NCBI GenBank assembly: GCA_005405945.1
Contig: BJHW01000001.1
Span: 5,394,001-5,458,000 of the forward strand
Source of the DNA: Streptomyces violaceusniger
Lineage (GTDB): Bacteria; Actinomycetota; Actinomycetes; Streptomycetales; Streptomycetaceae
DNA length: 64,000 nucleotides
Direction: 5' to 3'
Part shown: positions 9,322 through 17,605 of the stretch, piece by piece
Position numbering within the stretch: position 1 is the stretch's first letter
Layout: every line of letters begins with the position of its first letter
The notes under the pieces: model-generated
The model's input: only the letters and a program-made list of their open reading frames with translations
What the model was told of the DNA's origin: nothing
The model's database searches: none
Translations under genes and position numbers: made by a program

Positions 9322-10182
9322 GACGACCGTCCGGTGCCCGTTGAGCAGCACCCGGCGCTCGCTGTGCCACTTCACGGCGCGGGCCAGCGCCTGGCACTCC
9401 ACATCGCGGCCGACCGCAACCAACTGGTCCGGGGTGAGCCCATGGCCGACGCGCTCGACCTCCTGCTCGATGATCGGGCCCTCGTCCAGATCGGCGGTCA
9501 CATAGTGGGCGGTGGCCCCGATCAGCTTGACCCCGCGCGCATGCGCCTGGTGGTACGGCTTGGCGCCCTTGAAGCTCGGCAGGAAGCTGTGATGGATGTT
9601 GATGATCCGGCCCGACAGCTCCTTGCACAGGTCGTCGGAGAGCACCTGCATATAGCGGGCCAGCACCACCAGTTCCACGTGCTCCGCGCGCACCAGGTCC
9701 AGCAGCCGGGCCTCGGCCTCCCGCTTGGTGTCCTTCGTCACGGGGATGTGGTGGAACGGAATCCCGTAGGAGCCCACCAGCTCCTGGAAGTCCGTGTGGT
9801 TGGAGACCACCGCGGCGATCTCGACCGGCAGCGCGCCGATCCGCGACCGGAAGAGAAGGTCGTTCAGGCAGTGCCCGAACTTGCTGACCATGAGCAGGAT
9901 GCGCATCTTCTCGTCGGCGCGATGGATCTCCCAGTCCATCCGGAAGGACTCGCCGACCGCCGCGAAGCTGGCCCGCAGATCCTCCAGCCGCACCGGCGAG
10001 ACGGCGCGGAAGGCCACCCGCATGAAGAAGAGCCCGGTGTCACGGTCCCCGAACTGCTGGCTGTCCTCGATGTTGCAGCCGGTCATGAACAGATAGCTCG
10101 ACACGGCGTGCACGATGCCCTGCTTGTCCGGGCAGGACAGCGTCAGGACGTACTGGTCGGGGACGGGATGTGACTCGCTCAT
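9313..10182 (-). CDS. purU: formyltetrahydrofolate deformylase
   Basis: PurU hydrolyses 10-formyl-THF to formate and THF, balancing the one-carbon pool and supplying formate to purine synthesis. The 289-residue protein has an N-terminal ACT domain (about 10-85, LTLSCPDKQGIVHAVSSY) and a C-terminal formyltransferase fold with IINIHHSFLPSFKGA (catalytic Asn/His) and the aspartate in YVTADLDEGPIIEQ. Length fits the family. The ATG has GGAG four bases upstream. It converges on the anti-sigma gene and shares a short gap with the SCO4402-family gene upstream. Confidence 0.95.
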   Translation of the reverse strand: MSESHPVPDQYVLTLSCPDKQGIVHAVSSYLFMTGCNIEDSQQFGDRDTGLFFMRVAFRAVSPVRLEDLRASFAAVGESFRMDWEIHRADEKMRILLMVSKFGHCLNDLLFRSRIGALPVEIAAVVSNHTDFQELVGSYGIPFHHIPVTKDTKREAEARLLDLVRAEHVELVVLARYMQVLSDDLCKELSGRIINIHHSFLPSFKGAKPYHQAHARGVKLIGATAHYVTADLDEGPIIEQEVERVGHGLTPDQLVAVGRDVECQALARAVKWHSERRVLLNGHRTVVFD

Positions 10183-10233
10183 GACTCCATAGCGTCCCAC
10201 ACCCGCGTCCGCTCCCCACACCCGCGACGTCGG

Positions 10234-10680
10234 TCAGACCGCCTGCGTCATGATCGCCAGCACTTCGAGGGTGCGCGGTGGGGTGTCCGGATCCTCGCCG
10301 TCGTTGGTGGCCAGCCGCACATGGGCCTCGCGGGCCGCCCGTACGGCCTCCGGCCAGCCATGGTGCTCGAGGTACGCCGAGACGGGGGCGTCCGCGCCCA
10401 CCTGGTGCATGATCCTCAGCACCCGCAGCACGGCGACATCGACCAGCGCCGCCTCCTGCGAGTCGCGGAAGATCGTCCCGACGTACTTCTCGGCGGACCA
10501 GTTGTCCAGCCAGGTGTCCTCGACCAGCCGGTAGACGGCGTCCGTCACATCCCCGTACCCAGGCTGGCCGGCCAGCCAGCACTCCTGCTGGAAGACGGGA
10601 TCCGAGAGCATATGCAGCGCCGAGCGCACATTGGTGCGCCAGCGCCACCAGGGCATGTCGTTGACAGGCATGGCCCCCAT
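10234..10680 (-). CDS. SCO4402 family protein
   Basis: A 148-residue helical protein, conserved in Streptomyces next to purU, with NDMPWWRWRTNVRSALHML near the start and EDPDTPPRTLEVL near the end. No catalytic motif, signal peptide or membrane segment is visible and I cannot assign a function. The start is uncertain: ATG 10680 and ATG 10671 are both possible, and the second has GGGGG two bases upstream. It is transcribed in the same direction as purU with a 51-base gap, and is divergent from the solute-binding protein gene. Confidence 0.8.
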   Translation of the reverse strand: MGAMPVNDMPWWRWRTNVRSALHMLSDPVFQQECWLAGQPGYGDVTDAVYRLVEDTWLDNWSAEKYVGTIFRDSQEAALVDVAVLRVLRIMHQVGADAPVSAYLEHHGWPEAVRAAREAHVRLATNDGEDPDTPPRTLEVLAIMTQAV

Positions 10681-10851
10681 GGTGGTCGAGCGACGGGCGC
10701 GACGGGAAGACTTCTCCGAACCTTGCACAGTCACCGATCGTACGTTCTTCACACACAGAGCCGGATCAGCCCCCGCTGTTCACCCCTACGTCACCATCCC
10801 TTGTCTTGTCATAGCGGCTGCGTTCCTCGCGAAGCACCAAGCTCCCTTGCC

Positions 10852-12162
10852 ATGACCGGACGGCGACGCCCCTCCTCCCGCCCCTTCCGAGCCGCCATCG
10901 CGGCACTGTGCACGGCGGTCGGCGCGTCGCTGCTGTCCGGCTGTGGAGCGGTGCTGTCGGACAAGAGCGACAGTGACCCCATCACCGTCATGACCTGGGC
11001 CCCCGAGGGCACCAAAGCGACCAATATGCCGGGAATGCCCGCCATGGCGAAGGCATTTGCCCGCTGGGTCAACGACTCCGGTGGCATCCACGGCCGCAAG
11101 CTCGATGTCGTCACCTGCAACGAGCGCAACGACGCCGTCCAGGCCGCCGGCTGCGCCCAGCGGGCCAAGGAGGACAAGGCCGTCGCGGTCGTCGGCTCGT
11201 ACAGCCAGTACGGCCGGGCCTTCATCTCCCCGCTGGAGGTCGCCGGCATCCCCTACATAGGCGGCTACGGGCTGACGCAGGAGGAGTTCGACAGCCCGTA
11301 CTCCTATCCGGTCAACGGCGGCCAGGCCGCCCTGCTGGTGGGCAACGGCCGCCAGCTGGCCTCCCGCTGCGAGCGCACCGCGCTCGTGCGCCCCGACACC
11401 ATCGCGGGCGACGAGCTCCCCCAGCTCCTCAACACCGGCCTCAGGGCGGGCAATCGCGCCGTCGCCCGCGACGTCCGCGCCCCCGAGGACGCGGGCGACT
11501 ACAGCAAGCAGGCCACCACCGCCCTGGAGGGCGTCGGCGCCGACAGCTCCCTCGGCACCGCCGACCAGGGCGCGGCCCTGGAGAACTCGTGCGTCACCGC
11601 GGCGCTCGGCAACCGCACCGGCACCTTCTTCGACTCCTTCCGCCGGGTCCAGGAGAACCATCCGAAGGTGCGGATAGCCTCCATCCTCGGCGGCGTCCGG
11701 CAGTCCCTGATCGACTCCACCGGCGGCACCTCCAGCCCCCTGGAGGGCACCTACGCCACCGGCTGGTACCCGGCCGGGGACGATCCGCGCTGGAACCCCA
11801 TGAAGAAGGTCATCAGCAAGTACGCCTTCGACGACAACCGCATCGACCCGGACGACCCCGGGACGCAGACCACCTGGATCGGCTACACGGTGCTGCGCTC
11901 GGTGCTGATGTCCCTGAACGCCGACGACATCAGCGCCCGCACCGTGCGCAACGCGCTGGACAACGGCCACGCGGTCAACACCGGCGGGCTGACGCCGACG
12001 CTGCGCTGGGGCTACGACGACACGCTGCACGTGCCCAACTACTCGCGGATCGTCAACGCGGACGTCACCTACCAGATGGTGCGCGGCGGCCGGCTGGTGG
12101 CGGTGCGCAAGGGCTTCGTCAACGTGTCCAAGATCCTGGAGCACTACCACCCGGGGGACTGA
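10852..12162 (+). CDS. ABC-transporter solute-binding lipoprotein (branched-chain amino-acid type)
   Basis: A basic N-terminus and hydrophobic stretch end in a lipobox (LLSGC, Cys about 27), so the protein should be a lipid-anchored extracellular binding protein. The remainder (about 40-430) matches the type 1 periplasmic-binding fold of amino-acid/amide receptors, with ITVMTWAPEGTKATN, a VVGSYSQYG segment and YATGWYPAGDDPRW. No permease or ATPase gene is adjacent, so it may be an orphan receptor. No clear ribosome-binding site precedes the ATG. The ligand cannot be told from sequence. Confidence 0.85.
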   Translation: MTGRRRPSSRPFRAAIAALCTAVGASLLSGCGAVLSDKSDSDPITVMTWAPEGTKATNMPGMPAMAKAFARWVNDSGGIHGRKLDVVTCNERNDAVQAAGCAQRAKEDKAVAVVGSYSQYGRAFISPLEVAGIPYIGGYGLTQEEFDSPYSYPVNGGQAALLVGNGRQLASRCERTALVRPDTIAGDELPQLLNTGLRAGNRAVARDVRAPEDAGDYSKQATTALEGVGADSSLGTADQGAALENSCVTAALGNRTGTFFDSFRRVQENHPKVRIASILGGVRQSLIDSTGGTSSPLEGTYATGWYPAGDDPRWNPMKKVISKYAFDDNRIDPDDPGTQTTWIGYTVLRSVLMSLNADDISARTVRNALDNGHAVNTGGLTPTLRWGYDDTLHVPNYSRIVNADVTYQMVRGGRLVAVRKGFVNVSKILEHYHPGD

Positions 12163-12185
12163 GCCACGGGCCGGGCGGGGACGGC

Positions 12186-12280
12186 GGCACCACACCCGGC
12201 CGCCCGGTCAGGCACCACACCCGGCCGCCCGGTCACAGCTGACCGATCACAGCCGTCCGGTTACAGCCGTCCGGTCACAG
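12186..12280. repeat. 25-bp x2 and 14-bp x4 tandem repeats at the end of the membrane-protein gene
   Basis: Two 25-bp units start at 12186 and 12211, followed by four 14-bp units (12225, 12239, 12253, 12267). On the minus strand each 14-bp unit reads CTGTGACCGGACGG or a variant; the last one contains the TGA (12275-12277) of the gene read from 13828. This is another repeat that spans a stop codon. Confidence 0.88.
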
Positions 12281-13828
12281 GTCGGTGGCCTGGTGCGAGG
12301 TGAGGCCGTACTGGGAGGCGATCGGGTTCCACAGCTCCGAGGCCGTCTTCTTGGCGCGGGTCGCCTCGCCGCTCGCCCGCTCGGCCGCCCCGACCCGGGG
12401 CGAACGGCGGGCCTTGCCCTTGGGGCAGCCCTTCTTGCCGCCGACCTGGTCGGCCCAGGCCGCGTACTCGTTGTCGGCCCTGGCCGAGGACTTCCACGCC
12501 CTGGTGAGCGACGCGGTCAGCCGCGCGTGGTCGGGCAGCTTGTCCACCGACAGCTTGCCGAGCCGGGTCACCAGGTCATTGCGCTGGCCCGCGGCGGTCC
12601 GCAGATCCGATGCCGCGGTGGTCAGGTCCTTGCAGGACTTGATGTTGTCCACGGCCTTGATCACCGACGCCCGGCTGTTGTTGCTGTCGGCGAGCAGCGC
12701 GTCCAGCGCCTTCGCCTGCGTCTCGACGGGGTCGGCGGCCTTGGACGACGCCGCGGCGCTCGGCGAGGAGCTGCTGAGCGTCGAGTTGTCCTTACCGTCG
12801 TCATCGCCGCCCATACTGAGCACGGCTCCCGCGGCGAGCCCGGCGACGGCGCAGCTCGCCACCACCAGGACGCCGATGAGCATGCCCCGCGACATCCGGC
12901 GCCGCCCACCGCCGCCACCATCCCGGTGGCCGGACGGCGGTTGCGGAACGTCCTGGCCGAACTGCGGAAGCTGCTGCGTCTCATCGGCGCCACCGCCGCC
13001 GTCGCGGAACAGACCGTCGAACTCCGAGGGCGGCGGCCGGTCCCCGGGACGGCCGGGGCGGATCGCGTACGGGGCGCTGCCGGGCCGCTCCGGAATCGGC
13101 GCGGGCGCGGCGGGCGCTGCGGGCGTGGGCGGGAGCACCGCGGTCTCTTCCGCGGCCGAGGCCGCGGGGGGCTGCTGGCGGTGGGCACCCCGGCGGCCGG
13201 GGCGGACGGCGCGCAGCTGGGTGGTGGACTCGGCCGGTGACTCGGGCCGGTTCTCGGGCGGCAGCGGCGCGCTCTTGACCGGGGCGAGCGTGGCGGTGGG
13301 GGTGTCCAGGGGCGGCGGGGCCTCACCCGGGACCGGGGGTATGACCTGGGTCGCGTCCGCGTCCCCCGCGGGCTGCGGCGGCAGCACCTGAGTCTCGTCG
13401 GCGGCCTGGTACGGCGGCGGCTGCTGGGGCTGGTACGGCGCCGGGACGTTATGGGGCGGCTGGGCGCTGTGCGGCGATGGGACGCTGTGCGGCGGCTGGG
13501 CCGGTCTCTCCGGAGCCGTCCAGCCCTGCTGCCCGTACGGCCGCACCTCGGGCGGCGGGGCGCCGAACCCGGCCTGCGGCGGCAGTTCCCCCGGCGGCGT
13601 CGGGGCGCCGAACTCACCCGGCGGCGGCAGTTCGCCCCGCCGCGGCGGTTCCGGAGCGCTCTGCGGCCCCCAAGGCTGCCCCCACGCCTGTCCCCCGGCC
13701 GGGGCCCCCTGCTGGGCGTCCGAGGGCCTGTAGTCCCCCTGGGCAGGCAGCACAACCCCCTCGCGCACGGGGTGCGCGGGCGGGACCGCGGGAAGCCGCG
13801 GCTCATTCCCCTGACCGCTCTGCGTCAC
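12275..13828 (-). CDS. single-pass membrane protein with long disordered cytoplasmic region
   Basis: Of 517 residues, the first about 305 are Pro/Gln/Ala-rich and disordered, with many APPP and QPPH motifs and several ETQVLPP/ATQVIPP/ETAVLPP motifs that look like Thr phosphorylation or FHA-binding sites. A basic stretch GGGRRRMSRG precedes one membrane helix (MLIGVLVVASCAVAGLAAG), and a helical extracellular domain with two Cys (KSCKDL, KKGCPKGK) follows. The topology suggests a substrate of Ser/Thr kinases with an outside sensor or wall-binding part; this is inference. GTG 13828 has AAGGAG five bases upstream. Confidence 0.75.
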   Translation of the reverse strand: MTQSGQGNEPRLPAVPPAHPVREGVVLPAQGDYRPSDAQQGAPAGGQAWGQPWGPQSAPEPPRRGELPPPGEFGAPTPPGELPPQAGFGAPPPEVRPYGQQGWTAPERPAQPPHSVPSPHSAQPPHNVPAPYQPQQPPPYQAADETQVLPPQPAGDADATQVIPPVPGEAPPPLDTPTATLAPVKSAPLPPENRPESPAESTTQLRAVRPGRRGAHRQQPPAASAAEETAVLPPTPAAPAAPAPIPERPGSAPYAIRPGRPGDRPPPSEFDGLFRDGGGGADETQQLPQFGQDVPQPPSGHRDGGGGGRRRMSRGMLIGVLVVASCAVAGLAAGAVLSMGGDDDGKDNSTLSSSSPSAAASSKAADPVETQAKALDALLADSNNSRASVIKAVDNIKSCKDLTTAASDLRTAAGQRNDLVTRLGKLSVDKLPDHARLTASLTRAWKSSARADNEYAAWADQVGGKKGCPKGKARRSPRVGAAERASGEATRAKKTASELWNPIASQYGLTSHQATDL

Positions 13829-14202
13829 CGGGACTCCTTGGTTGTACGGAACGACGGAATCGTCGGGTCACGCTACCGGTTCCCCAGAGGGCTCGGTGCC
13901 CATGAGCCCACCGGGACGGAGAGAGACTGGTCACCGCGACATGGGGCACATCACCACGATCGGGGTCGATATGAACCCCATCCGCACCCGCGGTAAACAC
14001 AACGCAACACACTCCACAACACCCATGCCTCACCACATGCGCATCAGCCATCACAACACCACGCACCCGTAGCACCCACACCGCACAGCGCCTCACAACA
14101 CCCCAGCACCGGCGGGCGCCTCAGGCCGAACCCCAGGCTGAATCCCGACCGAATTCCAGGCTGAATCCCAGGGATATCGTGGCCGGATCTCGCGGCCGAT
14201 GC
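13829..14202. other. strand-asymmetric intergenic leader, no gene seen
   Basis: Between about 13970 and 14110 the plus strand is nearly all A and C, broken by few G or T, unlike the rest of the window; on the transcribed minus strand this gives a G/U-rich 5' leader to the membrane-protein gene. A short direct repeat (CAGGCTGAATCCC) is seen at about 14140-14170. No ORF is supported. Confidence 0.6.
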
Positions 14203-15598
14203 TCAGGCCACCTGCGCCTGGAGCCGCGCCCCGAACTCCCGCACCACCGGCTCGTCCCGATACGGCTCCAAACGCTGCTGGAAGTCGTCCAGATACTCCG
14301 CGCCCCGGTTGGACCGCAGCGTGCCCAGCAGATCCACCGCCTGGGTGCCGACATGGCATGCCTGCTCCACCTCGCGCTGCTGCACATGCGCGGTGGCCAG
14401 CAGCAGCAGACCGATCGCCCGCCGCCGCACCCGCCCCTCCGGATGCCCCTCCAGGGCCTCCTCGGCGCGCCGCCTGGCCTGCTCGGCCTGGCCCAGGTCG
14501 CGGTGACAGTGGGCCAGCTCATCGGCGAGATAGGCGTGGTCGAAGTGGCGGATCCAGATGGGTTCGTCGCCCGTGACGGAGCCCGAACCGCTGCCCACCG
14601 CCCGCTCCATGGCGTCCAGCGCCCGCCCGGCCGCGGCCTGGCAGGCCCGCGCGTCCCCCATCAGGGCGTGGCCGCGCGCCTCGGCCGCCAGAAACATCGA
14701 TTCGGCACGCGGCGGCACCTGGCCCCGGGCGCCCTCCTGCGCGGCCTTCGCCAGTTGGGCGATCTCCCGGGGATTGCCCAGCTGGGCGGCGAGATGGCTC
14801 ATGCTGGCGGCGAGCACATAGCCGCCGTAGCCCCGGTCCCCGGCGGCCTGGGCGAGCCGCAGCGCCTGGATGTAGTAGCGCTGGGCGAGACCGGACTGAC
14901 CGGTGTCGACCGCCATATAGCCCGCCAGCTCCGTCAACCGCGCGACGGCCGCGAACAGTTCCCGGCCGACCGCCTCGGTGTACGAGCCGGCCAGCAGCCC
15001 GGAGACCACGCTGTTCAGATAGTGGACGACGACGGGGCGCACATGGCCGCTGCCGTAGCGGTGGTCCAGGTCGACGAGCGCGTCCGTCGTGGCCCGCACC
15101 GCCGCGACGTCGGACCGCCCCACCCGGGCCCCCGCGGTGCGCGCCACCTGGGTGTCCGCACCGGTGATCAGCCAGTCGCGGCTGGGCTCGACCAGCGCGG
15201 AGGCGGCGACCGTCGAGCCACTGAGGAAGTCGCGGCGCCCCACATCGCTGCGCCACAACTCGCAGACCTGCTCTATCGCGCCGAGGACGGTGGGCGAGAA
15301 CTGCAGCCCGACCCGGAGGCGAGGTTCTTGCCGTTGGCCATGCCGATCTCGTCGATCGTGACCGTACGGCCGAGCTTGCGGCCGAGCGCCTCGGCGATGA
15401 TGCCCGGCGCCCGGCCCGGGGCTGCTGGCCACGCAGCCAACGGGCCACCGACGTCTTGTCGTACCGCAGATCGAGACCGTGCTCGGCGCCGCACATATTG
15501 ACCCTGCGCGCCAACCCGGCGTTGGAACAGCCGGCTTCCTGGATGAGCGCCTGCAGCCGTTCGTTCGGCTGCCGCGCCACAAGCGGCCTAGCGGCCAT
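14203..15598 (-). CDS. HTH regulator with TPR-like C-terminal domain (two apparent frameshifts)
   Basis: The N-terminus (residues 1-75) carries a helix-turn-helix-like segment with CSNAGLARRVN, KTSVARWLRGQQP and the conserved IIAEALGRKLGRTVTIDEIG; a twin-Arg-like GRRDFLSGSTVAA follows, then a long TPR-type helical region. This architecture is common in Streptomyces regulators whose targets are mostly unknown. The gene is in three frames as written: single bases are missing near 15415-15421 (QQPRG-RAPG) and at the CCC of 15312-15314 (LASGVGLQ). Restored length is about 465 residues. ATG 15598 has GGGGGTAA upstream. It is divergent from the prim-pol gene. Confidence 0.82.
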
Positions 15599-15983
15599 GG
15601 CATTACCCCCAGTGACTGCTTGCGTTCTCGGCGTATCCGTCCCTGTTGCTGAGTGATGCCCCGCAGATATCGCAGGTATACGGTGAATGCGGAACTTGCC
15701 CGTATTGACCGCATCGACCGCATGGTTCGCGTACGGCGCCGATCCGAGTCCGGGACCGCCCTCCCCCTGGCGCCGCGGCATGGCCGCCGGACACTCGCAC
15801 GCCCGTCACGCATGGTGGCTACCCGCTCACGCAGCCGCAACCCCACACGCGCCCCCGCCCGTGCACCCATGCGCCCCGCCGTGCCGTCACCGCGCACCCC
15901 GGGCCCCCGACGGCACCGCCCGTGCGGGGGCCCGGCCGTAACCCTCGTTGACGGCGGAAGTTGTCCTGTGCGTGGAAGAGACC
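15599..15983. other. divergent promoter region with an unsupported zinc-ribbon-like ORF
   Basis: This 385-base gap should hold promoters for the regulator and the prim-pol gene. On the minus strand an ORF ends at 15603, five bases from the regulator ATG, and reads CGRC...CDIC...SSHWG, which resembles a small zinc ribbon, but its third codon positions are only about half G/C, unlike real genes here. I do not call it as a gene. Confidence 0.5.
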
Positions 15984-16649
15984 ATGGACGTGACAGGACC
16001 ATCGCGGTTCCCCGCGGGAACCTCGCAGATCCCTCAGCAGCGCGGGGAGCGGCTGCGCGACGCGGCGGTGCGGTACGCCGAGGAGCGGCATTGGGACGTG
16101 CTCTCCGGCACCTGGCTCGAGGCCGTGGACGGGGTGGAGCGCTGCTCCTGCGGAACCGCCGACTGCCCGGCCCCCGGCGCCCATCCGACCGGCCGGGACT
16201 GGGTGAACCAGGCCACCGGCAGCGCGGTCGTGGTCCGCCGCATGTGGGCCAGGACGCCGCGCGCCGCCATCCTGCTGCCCACCGGCCGCACCTTCGACGC
16301 GCTCGACGTCCCGGAGTCCGCGGGCTGCCTGGCGCTCGCCCGCATGGAGCGCCGCCAGGTCGAGCTGGGCCCGGTCACCTGCACCCCCGGGCGCCGGATG
16401 CTCTTCTTCGTCCTCCCGGGCGCCGCCGCCAAGGTCCCCGACCTGGTGCGGAATCTGGGCTGGCCGCCGAACGCGATCGACCTGACCGCCCGTGGCGAGG
16501 GCGACTACGTGGTCGCGCCGCCGACCCGGGTGGGGCTGCGCGGCCCGATCCAGTGGGCCCGGCGGCCCACCGCCGCCAACCGCTGGCTGCCCGACGCACA
16601 AGAGCTGGTGAGCGCCCTGGCCTACGCCTGCGGCCGCGAGCGCCGCTGA
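15984..16649 (+). CDS. bifunctional DNA primase/polymerase (prim-pol) domain protein
   Basis: A 221-residue protein with the AEP prim-pol-like pattern seen in many actinobacterial proteins: AVRYAEERHWDVLSGTWLEA, CSCGTADCPAPGAHP and RDWVNQATGS. The CSCG/CPAPGAHP cluster is Cys/His-rich and could bind zinc. The usual catalytic acidic pair of active primases is not evident to me, so it may be a regulator or an inactive relative. ATG 15984 is preceded by GGAAGAG with four to five bases of spacing. It lies divergent to the HTH/TPR regulator and ends in a stop-spanning repeat. Confidence 0.75.
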   Translation: MDVTGPSRFPAGTSQIPQQRGERLRDAAVRYAEERHWDVLSGTWLEAVDGVERCSCGTADCPAPGAHPTGRDWVNQATGSAVVVRRMWARTPRAAILLPTGRTFDALDVPESAGCLALARMERRQVELGPVTCTPGRRMLFFVLPGAAAKVPDLVRNLGWPPNAIDLTARGEGDYVVAPPTRVGLRGPIQWARRPTAANRWLPDAQELVSALAYACGRERR

Positions 16650-16685
16650 CCCTTGGGAGGGCGAGCGCCGCTGACCCTTGGAAAG
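16636..16685 (+). repeat. 25-bp stop-spanning direct repeat, two copies
   Basis: Units start at 16636 and 16661 and share GCGAGCGCCGCTGACCCTTG; the first contains the TGA of the prim-pol gene. The copy after the stop is not translated. Confidence 0.88.
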
Positions 16686-16789
16686 GCTCTCCGGGACGGC
16701 CCCTATCGTGGAGCGACGGCGGGGGCGTCGTGACCGGCCCCGCGTGAGACGTCAGTGGGCCACGTCCCACGGGAAAACGGGGTAAGCCG

Positions 16790-17605
16790 GTGCCGCAGGA
16801 GCAAGCAGCAGACAGCACACAGCCACAGTCGTCCCGGGCCGCCGCCGTGCGGGTGAGCGGCCTGTGGAAGCGCTACGGGGAGCAGGTGGCGGTCGCCGGG
16901 ATCGATCTGGAGCTGCCCGCCGGGCAGTTCATCGGACTCGTCGGACCCAACGGCGCCGGTAAGACCACCACGCTTTCGATGATCACCGGCCTGCTGCGCC
17001 CCGACAAGGGGACCGTGGAGATCGGCGGTCATGACGTGTGGCGGGACCCGGTCGAGGTCAAGGCGCGGATCGGGGTGCTGCCCGAGGGGCTGCGGATGTT
17101 CGAGCGGCTCTCCGGCCGGGAGCTGCTCACCTACACCGGGCGGCTGCGCGGGCTGCCCGGCCCGGAGGTCGACCGGCGCGCCACCCAGCTGCTGGACGTC
17201 CTCGATCTCGCGGGCTCCCAGAGCAAGCTGGTCATCGACTACTCCACCGGTATGCGGAAGAAGATCGGACTGGCCGCCGCGCTGCTCCACAACCCCGAAG
17301 TCCTCTTCCTCGACGAGCCCTTCGAGGGCGTCGACCCGGTCTCCGCCCAGACCATCCGCGGCGTCCTGGAGCGCTACACCCGCTCCGGCGCGACCGTCGT
17401 CTTCTCCAGCCATGTCATGGAGCTGGTGGAGTCGCTGTGCGACTGGGTGGCGGTGATCGCGAGCGGGCGGATCCGGGCCCATGGCCCGCTGGCCGAGGTG
17501 CGGGGCGACGCGCCCTCCCTCCAGGACGCCTTCCTGGAACTGGTCGGCGCCAACCGGCGCCAGGCGGGCCAGAGCCTCGACTGGCTGGGCGGCGGCGCCC
17601 GATGA
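16790..17605 (+). CDS. ABC transporter ATP-binding protein
   Basis: A 271-residue ABC ATPase with Walker A GPNGAGKTTT (about residues 49-58), signature YSTGMRKKIGLA (a variant of LSGGQ), Walker B EVLFLDEPFEG and H-loop FSSHVMELVE. The form fits exporters of the ABC-2/EcsA kind. GTG 16790 has GGGG with TAAGCC spacing. Its stop overlaps the ATG of the permease gene (ATGA), so the pair forms a two-gene operon. The substrate is unknown. Confidence 0.92.
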   Translation: MPQEQAADSTQPQSSRAAAVRVSGLWKRYGEQVAVAGIDLELPAGQFIGLVGPNGAGKTTTLSMITGLLRPDKGTVEIGGHDVWRDPVEVKARIGVLPEGLRMFERLSGRELLTYTGRLRGLPGPEVDRRATQLLDVLDLAGSQSKLVIDYSTGMRKKIGLAAALLHNPEVLFLDEPFEGVDPVSAQTIRGVLERYTRSGATVVFSSHVMELVESLCDWVAVIASGRIRAHGPLAEVRGDAPSLQDAFLELVGANRRQAGQSLDWLGGGAR

